Position numbers and translations under genes: made by a program. The notes under the pieces are model-generated. The model searched no databases. It saw nothing but the letters and a program-made list of their open reading frames with translations, and had not been told where the DNA came from. From positions 1 through 6,527 of the forward strand of contig JAHFTP010000100.1 of the NCBI GenBank assembly GCA_023265495.1: DNA of 6,527 nucleotides, in the 5' to 3' direction. Below, in pieces: positions 1 through 4,365 of the stretch (its first letter is position 1; each line of letters begins with the position of its first letter). Source of the stretch: Chlamydiota bacterium (GTDB taxonomy: Bacteria > Chlamydiota > Chlamydiia > Chlamydiales > Rhabdochlamydiaceae).

Positions 1-489
1 GCAGTGGGGATAGACCTAGCCGCAGACATGTTGAAAATTGGAGAAGCAAAACTCAAAAATAAGCCTTATAAAGACCGCACAGAGCTTCATGTAGCCAGCG
101 CTTTAGACATACCCTTTAAAGAAGGTAGTTTTGATTGTGTAACTATGTCTTTTGGGATAAGGAACGTGACAAATGTAGCAGAGTGTCTCCAAGAGATCTA
201 TCGCGTATTAAAGCCTGGGGGAAGGGTTCTTATTTTAGAATCTTCCCTTCCAAGTCATCCTCTCCTGCAAATACTCCATCTCTTTTATTTGAGAAAAATT
301 CTCCCAAGGATTGGCGGGTGCATCTCCAAGCATAAATCCGCTTACGAATATCTCAATAAAACGATAGAGACATTCCCCTATGGAAAAGCCTTTTGCCATC
401 TTTTAGAGATCCATCATTTTACCGAAGCTCAAGTACACCCTCTAACACTGGGTACAGTCAGTATCTATCAAGCAGATAAACCGCTGTAA
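1..489 (+). CDS. menG: Demethylmenaquinone methyltransferase, UbiE/MenG family (5'-truncated by window)
   Basis: This SAM-dependent C-methyltransferase converts demethylmenaquinone to menaquinone, the last step of the pathway; family members can also act in ubiquinone synthesis. The frame is already open at base 1, so the start and the glycine-rich SAM motif lie outside; the GTG at 4 is an internal valine codon. Visible are the end of SAM motif I (VGIDLAADML), the acidic motif ALDIPF, the UbiE signature FDCVTMSFGIRNV, the loop YRVLKPGGRVLILE and the C-terminal UbiE block (PLLQILHLFYLRKILPRIGG, then SAYEYLNKTIETFP). The 162 visible residues are roughly the last two thirds of a typical 230-250 residue protein, and the C-terminus looks complete. 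menF lies about 580 bases downstream on the same strand, which favours menaquinone over ubiquinone as the product. The gap between them holds only repeats and a broken Fic gene. Confidence 0.9.
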   Translation, partial: AVGIDLAADMLKIGEAKLKNKPYKDRTELHVASALDIPFKEGSFDCVTMSFGIRNVTNVAECLQEIYRVLKPGGRVLILESSLPSHPLLQILHLFYLRKILPRIGGCISKHKSAYEYLNKTIETFPYGKAFCHLLEIHHFTEAQVHPLTLGTVSIYQADKPL

Positions 490-520
490 CGTGCTCATTT
501 TCATGGGTTAATCAAGGTAA

Positions 521-593
521 TATACCACAAAAACAGGTTTTTATGGTACATTAGAAAGCAATGTGCCATAAAGAGTAGTTTTTTATGGTACAT
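521..593. repeat. Cluster of four TTTTTATGGTACAT-like motifs forming two inverted pairs
   Basis: Two exact copies of the 14-mer TTTTTATGGTACAT lie at 538-551 and 580-593, 42 bases apart. Each is paired with an imperfect inverted copy just upstream: TACCACAAAAAC (523-534) opposes GTTTTTATGGTA (537-548) with one mismatch and a 2-base loop, and ATGTGCCATAAA (561-572) opposes TTTATGGTACAT (582-593) with one mismatch. The stems are AT-rich and do not look like a standard intrinsic terminator. The last copy ends exactly where recognisable Fic coding sequence begins. The cluster could be the end of a decayed mobile element, a palindromic repeat unit, or a double operator; the sequence alone does not decide. 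Confidence 0.75.
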
Positions 594-990
594 ACGGACT
601 TTCCTGTGGACATTTACGTAAATGGTCTATTGGCCATCTATGAACTAAATCGCGTAGAGTTACTGCAAGATGTATTTATTTGGGCATATGAACGTTCCTG
701 CTTGCGCTCCAGTGTTAACGAGAAAAGAACTAGGTGACCCAGATCCTTTTACCATGCGCTATCGAGAAGAAATTACTAAAATAGTCGAGAATATCGTCCG
801 TAACTGTATGGATAAAACGACCGCTATTGCTGCAATAAGAGCTTATGCTAAATCTGTCATTTCGGATGATCGGCAGCCACGGTTTATTGAGGTAGTCGAA
901 AAGGACCTTATGGGACTTCATGCAGGAAATATTGCTTGTCACCGCCTGCAAATGGATGAATATGAAAGATGGCAGTGTAGCTGGCACTAA
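585..990 (+). pseudogene. Fic-family protein, C-terminal remnant with a frameshift
   Basis: Fic proteins usually transfer AMP or another nucleotide moiety to target proteins. Only the C-terminal part remains here. The frame starting at 585 reads VDIYVNGLLAIYELNRVELL then QDVFIWAYERSC, up to about 707, and stops at 735. The next frame takes over near 709 with LTRKELGDPDPFTMRYRE and runs to the stop at 988-990 (FIEVVEKDLMGLHAGNIA, DEYERWQ). From recall, these two blocks are contiguous in Fic proteins of the class whose Fic motif resembles HxPYLQPFEDVNKR, so a one-base insertion (or two-base deletion) around 705-712 explains the break. The Fic motif should lie just upstream but is absent; the TTTTTATGGTACAT repeats stand there and a stop occurs at 576. 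The fragment therefore lacks the catalytic core and should be inactive. The ATG at 585 belongs to the repeat and is probably not a genuine start. Confidence 0.75.
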
Positions 991-1060
991 CCCGTAAAAC
1001 AAACTTGAGGTCCATCTACTCAATCGGAGTTTTTGATGTCGTTTGCTGATAGGCAAAAGC

Positions 1061-1067
1061 AAGGAAA
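1061..1067 (+). promoter_or_regulatory. Ribosome binding site fixing the menF start
   Basis: AAGGAAA lies 5 bases before the ATG at 1073 and fits a Shine-Dalgarno sequence. The frame is open further upstream to a TTG at 1043, but that codon has no comparable purine-rich sequence before it, and the extra ten residues are not needed to match the MenF family. The ATG at 1073 is therefore preferred. Confidence 0.65.
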
Positions 1068-1072
1068 TCGCT

Positions 1073-2326
1073 ATGGCATATGATCTATTCTTCAACGGCA
1101 GTCACTATCGTTATGAACAAATAACGATACCCGTCCCCAGAGTAGATGCCCTAGCGTGGATGCAAAAGCAAAGTCATATCCCCAAAATGTATTGGAAAGG
1201 CAAAGATGAAGAAGCTGAGTATGTAGCATTAGGAAACATCTTGTCCTTTACATCACCTCCGGTCATTGCACATGAGGAAGGCCTGCGAATCAATCTTTTC
1301 GGAGGAAGAAGCTTTGCTCATGTAGAAGAAGATCTCACTTGGAAAGGCTTTCCCCATGGCCTTTTCTTCCTGCCTCAGTTTGAGCTCCGTCAGGACAAAA
1401 ACTCAACAGAGCTCACTCTTCATTTTATCAATACGGAGAAAAATAGGGATAAGATAAACGAGCTATCGTTTGACTATCCTCCTTTAGAAATAGTCCCTAC
1501 CTGTGTGAATAGCCGACAAGACTCCCCTTCCAAAGAACAGTGGGAAGATATGATCACTGCGAGCCTGCAGATGATTGTAGATAACAAGATCGCAAAAGTC
1601 GTCTTAGCAAGAAAAACAACGCTTACACTAGATAAGACCATCTCCCCATGCGCTCTTCTTAAGAAAATAGCCGGGAGTCAAAGAGCTTCTTTGTTTGCCC
1701 TGCAGTTGGAATCCTCTTCCCTATGGATAGGAGTGAGTCCCGAACGTCTTTTCTTAAGGAAAAAAAATACGCTTATCACAGAGGCCATTGCTGGAACAAC
1801 GGTAAGAGGCAAAAATCAGGAGGAAGACCTCCTCCTGCAAAAGCTGCTGCTCTCTAGCACAAAGCTTCATAAGGAATTTTCTTCCGTAGAAATGTTTCTA
1901 CAAGAGAAAATATCCTCCCTTTGTCTGCAAACGTGCGCTGATGTCACCCACTCCATCCATCAAACACCACGGCTACAACATCTGTATAAAAAGCTGGAAG
2001 GAGAAATCACCCCCCCCCTCTGCGACACTACCATTATGGAGCGTTTGCATCCCACTCCGGCGGTAGGGGGGTTTCCTACAAAAGAAGCAATCGACCTCCT
2101 CTTAGAAAAAGAGCCATTCTCTAGGGGGTGGTATGCTGCGCCCATAGGAATGCAATCGAAGGACTATTCCCACTTTGCCGTCGGCATTCGCACTGCTTTG
2201 CTGCGAGAGAACTCGATCCACCTCTTTGCCGGCACCGGCGTCGTCTTAGGTTCCGATCCGGAAGAAGAATGGGAAGAACTGGAACTGAAGATCTCTCAGT
2301 ATGTGGAAATGCTTTCTAGCAGCTAG
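1073..2326 (+). CDS. menF: Isochorismate synthase MenF
   Basis: The enzyme converts chorismate to isochorismate, the entry step of menaquinone synthesis, using Mg2+ in the cytoplasm. The 417 residues cover the full chorismate-binding (ADCS/MenF/EntC/TrpE) fold. The N-terminal half has the MenF-type strand KMYWKGKDEE...ALG (about 38-54). The C-terminal half has KVVLARKT (175-182) with the conserved lysine that acts as general base in MenF/EntC, SPERLF (222-227), TEAIAGTTVRG (236-246) with the general-acid glutamate, KLHKEFS (264-270), LHPTPAVGGFP (325-335), RGWYAAPIG (351-359), and GTGVVLGSDPEEEWEELELK (387-406) containing a Mg2+-ligand glutamate. No key residue appears missing. IAGTT and the strong LHPTPAVGG match favour isochorismate synthase over anthranilate synthase. 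EntC-like siderophore or salicylate synthase roles are less likely given the nearby menG. menD, often a neighbour of menF, does not follow: the next gene is convergent. Confidence 0.92.
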   Translation: MAYDLFFNGSHYRYEQITIPVPRVDALAWMQKQSHIPKMYWKGKDEEAEYVALGNILSFTSPPVIAHEEGLRINLFGGRSFAHVEEDLTWKGFPHGLFFLPQFELRQDKNSTELTLHFINTEKNRDKINELSFDYPPLEIVPTCVNSRQDSPSKEQWEDMITASLQMIVDNKIAKVVLARKTTLTLDKTISPCALLKKIAGSQRASLFALQLESSSLWIGVSPERLFLRKKNTLITEAIAGTTVRGKNQEEDLLLQKLLLSSTKLHKEFSSVEMFLQEKISSLCLQTCADVTHSIHQTPRLQHLYKKLEGEITPPLCDTTIMERLHPTPAVGGFPTKEAIDLLLEKEPFSRGWYAAPIGMQSKDYSHFAVGIRTALLRENSIHLFAGTGVVLGSDPEEEWEELELKISQYVEMLSSS

Positions 2327-2372
2327 ATTAGACGCTTACTCAAATCCCGCCTATGTGAAGAAAATACACCTA

Positions 2373-3812
2373 TCACTTTTGCAGCAAATTTCCAAAGTCA
2401 ATGATTTTGTAAAAGAAATTGCTCTCTTCTACTGATTCATGCACGCCGTTTACATGAATCAATATAGGCAAGATGGCCAAGCCTTTAGGCACTGTTAAAC
2501 ACCGTATTTTTTCTTGAACTTCTTCGATGACCTTATTAGTAACGGGATGCCGAGAGAATTTGATTTCACAAAGATATAAATTGTTATATTTTGTTTGGAT
2601 CAGATAATCCACTTGACACCCTTTCTTTCGTTTCGTCTGTCTTTGCAAATAGGGATTGTCGGCGATAACATCTTCAAATCGGATATTGAGTATTTGTAAA
2701 ATGTAATCGCGGTTGCCAAGGACTAAATTTTCAAACTGATACCCCATGATTGTTTCCCAACCCGAAAGAGAGGCAATGGAGACCTTTTCAAACCGCCCTT
2801 TTTCAATGAGGTCAAGACGAGGTTCGATGTATTTCAAATAGAAGCGCAAATAATTGTCACTGAGACGAAATTGACTCGTCCTCCCCGGTTTCCCCGACTT
2901 TAATAAATAAGTGAAATCTCGAGTGATAAAACCACCTTTTGACAGGTCAACAAGATACTCGCTTAACCTTCCGCTGCTGTCATAACCTGTACGTTCAACA
3001 ATAGTTTCGTACTCAGCAGCACCATTTTCAAGAGCCTTGACAATATGTTTGTACAGCTTATCGCGCTTTCCAAAAATTTCATGAAAAATACGTTCAAATT
3101 CGTTGACGAGCGTGCCCCCCTTTGAAAAGCATTGGCGCCTGATATTTTCATCCGCAGAAAGATTTCCTTGGATTTGCTCCAAATACCAGGGCACGCCTCC
3201 TGTGACTGCCAACATTTTAAACTTTTCATAATTGGATCCCCGAAATCCCACAGACTCGAGCAAGAAATTGCAGTCATTTAGAGGTAAAGGCTCGAGGTTT
3301 AGAGACCAAGAAATCCGCCCAAAAAAACCTTTACTATTTATAATGTTTTCATCTATCCAGGTGGAAATTGACCCGCAGAGAATGAGGATCAACTGTGGAT
3401 TCTTGCTAAACTGTTCATCCCAGGCTGTTTTTAACTGTCCTAAGAAATCAGAATCTTCTGATCCCATCCAGGAAATTTCATCCAAGATAAGAACTACTCT
3501 TCCGGTTTGCACTTGGGAGGCTAGCAAGGAAAACAGCTTGCCCCAATCATCTGCTTTGACCGCCGGCAGCTCTGTTATTTGACTGAGTTGTCTTGCAAAT
3601 TCATCAAGCTGCTTTTGCTTTGACGTATCTTTTTGCGGAGGTAAACCTATTAATTTCAGCGCACGTTTCTTTTTGCTAAATTCCTCTAATAAACGGCTTT
3701 TCCCTATCCGTCTTCTCCCCTTGACAACCGCTAAGCTCGCCGTTTTTTTATTCAGCAAAGAGTTCAAATCTTGAAGCTCTTTTTTTCGTCCCACAAAAAT
3801 GTTTTCAGACAT
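2373..3812 (-). CDS. AAA/STAND-like ATPase fused to DUF234 PD-(D/E)XK nuclease-like domain
   Basis: This 479-residue protein has the layout of the archaeal-type ATPase_2 plus DUF234 family, common in archaea and scattered in bacteria by lateral transfer. Domains in order: FVGRKKEL (6-13), typical of the N-terminus; Walker A GRRRIGKS (32-39); Walker B VVLILDE (106-112) followed by ISWM; a CGS sensor-like strand (146-148); the family motif TGGVPWYL (204-211); a winged-helix segment (about 250-325, with SGRLSEYLVDLSKGGFI); and a C-terminal nuclease-like domain with FENLVL (360-365), QVDYLI (400-405) and LYLCEIKFS (412-420), giving the D...E-x-K signature at D402, E416 and K418. Catalytic residues look intact. 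The frame extends upstream only to a TTG at 3845; the ATG at 3812 is chosen because AGGAG stands before it and the family begins near FVGR. The biological role is not established; mobile-element maintenance or defence-like functions have been suggested for relatives. It converges on menF with 46 bases between. Confidence 0.88.
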   Translation of the reverse strand: MSENIFVGRKKELQDLNSLLNKKTASLAVVKGRRRIGKSRLLEEFSKKKRALKLIGLPPQKDTSKQKQLDEFARQLSQITELPAVKADDWGKLFSLLASQVQTGRVVLILDEISWMGSEDSDFLGQLKTAWDEQFSKNPQLILILCGSISTWIDENIINSKGFFGRISWSLNLEPLPLNDCNFLLESVGFRGSNYEKFKMLAVTGGVPWYLEQIQGNLSADENIRRQCFSKGGTLVNEFERIFHEIFGKRDKLYKHIVKALENGAAEYETIVERTGYDSSGRLSEYLVDLSKGGFITRDFTYLLKSGKPGRTSQFRLSDNYLRFYLKYIEPRLDLIEKGRFEKVSIASLSGWETIMGYQFENLVLGNRDYILQILNIRFEDVIADNPYLQRQTKRKKGCQVDYLIQTKYNNLYLCEIKFSRHPVTNKVIEEVQEKIRCLTVPKGLAILPILIHVNGVHESVEESNFFYKIIDFGNLLQK

Positions 3813-3827
3813 AGGCTCCTGTATGAA

Positions 3828-3863
3828 TGTTCGCCATAATGACAATTATGGTTTTAGCGAACA
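3828..3863. repeat. Imperfect inverted repeat with TGTTCGC half-sites overlapping the ATPase promoter
   Basis: TGTTCGCCATAAT (3828-3840) faces ATTATG...GCGAACA (3845-3863) across a 4-base GACA centre; the right arm is interrupted by 6 extra bases. The TGTTCGC ends match those of the second inverted repeat at 3878-3921. The site spans the predicted -10 region and start point of the ATPase gene, as an autoregulatory operator would. That function is inferred from position only. Confidence 0.6.
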
Positions 3864-3873
3864 AAAAACACAA
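3845..3873 (-). promoter_or_regulatory. Possible sigma70-type promoter of the ATPase/DUF234 gene
   Basis: On the minus strand TTGTGT (3873-3868) and CATAAT (3850-3845) are separated by 17 bases, a reasonable -35/-10 pair with a weak -35. Transcription would start near 3838 and give a short leader before the ATG at 3812. One TGTTCGC half-site lies inside the spacer. The region is AT-rich, so chance occurrence is possible. Confidence 0.35.
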
Positions 3874-3877
3874 GAAG

Positions 3878-3921
3878 ATTCTGTTCGCGAAAACAGCAAA
3901 TGCCATTTTCGCGAACAGAAT
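3878..3921. repeat. Perfect 16-bp inverted repeat upstream of the ATPase gene
   Basis: ATTCTGTTCGCGAAAA (3878-3893) and TTTTCGCGAACAGAAT (3906-3921) are exact reverse complements separated by 12 bases. Each arm contains the smaller palindrome TTCGCGAA. With the neighbouring pair at 3828-3863 this makes four TGTTCGC half-sites in about 90 bases. It may be a regulator binding site or an end of a mobile unit. It lacks the run of U residues expected after an intrinsic terminator stem. Confidence 0.85.
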
Positions 3922-4064
3922 AATGACATCTAATTAATAATAAACAGCTTGCGATTCGCTAAAGAAATGGATGTATGAATTGCTTGAATATTTTTTTACA
4001 AGCCTGGAAGCCGGACGAGATATTTGAATCTTAATAAATCCTGCTTTACACTCTTTTTTTAGCC

Positions 4065-4070
4065 AAGGAG
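4065..4070 (+). promoter_or_regulatory. Strong ribosome binding site before the winged-helix frame
   Basis: AAGGAG stands 5 bases ahead of the ATG at 4076, and an in-frame stop lies at 4025-4027. This argues that the reading frame begins here and is a true gene start rather than the middle of a longer gene. No clear promoter was identified between 3922 and 4064. Confidence 0.7.
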
Positions 4071-4075
4071 AACTT

Positions 4076-4354
4076 ATGTCAGAAGCAGAAACTCTATCCA
4101 GTCGTAGTAGTCTATTATTTATTTTTTCTGAAGGGGAATTGGATCCAAATTCAGTTGCTAAGGAATCTTTAGTAACTGCCCGGGATGGGAAAAGTCAAGT
4201 ACACGTACTTCATGAACATGGAAGATTCGATATTAGTGAAATTCAGCAGATGACACAAGCCCATCGCAATACCTTGAAAAAGCAGCTCTCTCACCGGCGG
4301 CGCATGGCATCATTGTTCATCACGGGGCCGCAAAGCACATGGTATACCTTGCCG
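4076..4354 (+). pseudogene. Winged-helix DNA-binding domain, apparently frameshifted remnant of a larger gene
   Basis: The first ~73 residues end in a clear helix-turn-helix: HEHGRFDISEIQQMTQAH then RNTLKKQLSH (about 46-73). In this frame the sequence then turns to basic, unlike text (RRRMASLFITGPQ) before resuming as STWYTLP (87-93). The frame one base earlier reads AAHGIIVHHGAAK over exactly that gap (about 4297-4335). Joined, the product would read KKQLSH-(L)-AAHGIIVHHGAA-STWYTLP, the usual wing of winged-helix domains found in Fic proteins and some helicase-like regulators. A one-base loss near 4295 and a one-base gain (or two-base loss) near 4333 would explain it. Beyond 4354 the frame stays open to 4651, but only as the antisense of the repeat-protein gene. 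The gene is thus probably a 5' fragment cut off at about 4355-4366. Alternatively it is a small functional DNA-binding protein with an altered wing. Confidence 0.5.
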
Positions 4355-4365
4355 TTCATGATAGC

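Noticed and set aside
1043..1072. Ten-residue N-terminal extension of MenF from a TTG codon
   Set aside because: No ribosome binding site precedes the TTG, while the ATG at 1073 has AAGGAAA; the extension does not look like MenF.
1036..1083. Fifteen-codon ATG frame overlapping the menF start, a possible leader peptide
   Set aside because: It has no clear ribosome binding site, no unusual codon run and no attenuator-like hairpin; chance is sufficient.
730..1095. Minus-strand frame of 121 residues over the Fic remnant
   Set aside because: The opposite strand shows clear Fic similarity; this frame shows no domain.
2306..2330. CTAGCAGCTAG palindrome at the end of menF as a terminator
   Set aside because: The stem is only 4 bp and no T-run follows.
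2963..3582. Alternative frames on both strands inside the ATPase gene
   Set aside because: The 479-residue ATPase frame has intact Walker and nuclease motifs throughout; the others are shadows.
3962..4030. Short ATG frame at 3974 (MYELLEYFFTSLEAGRDI) as a small gene
   Set aside because: It has only 18 codons, lacks a good ribosome binding site and matches nothing I recognise.
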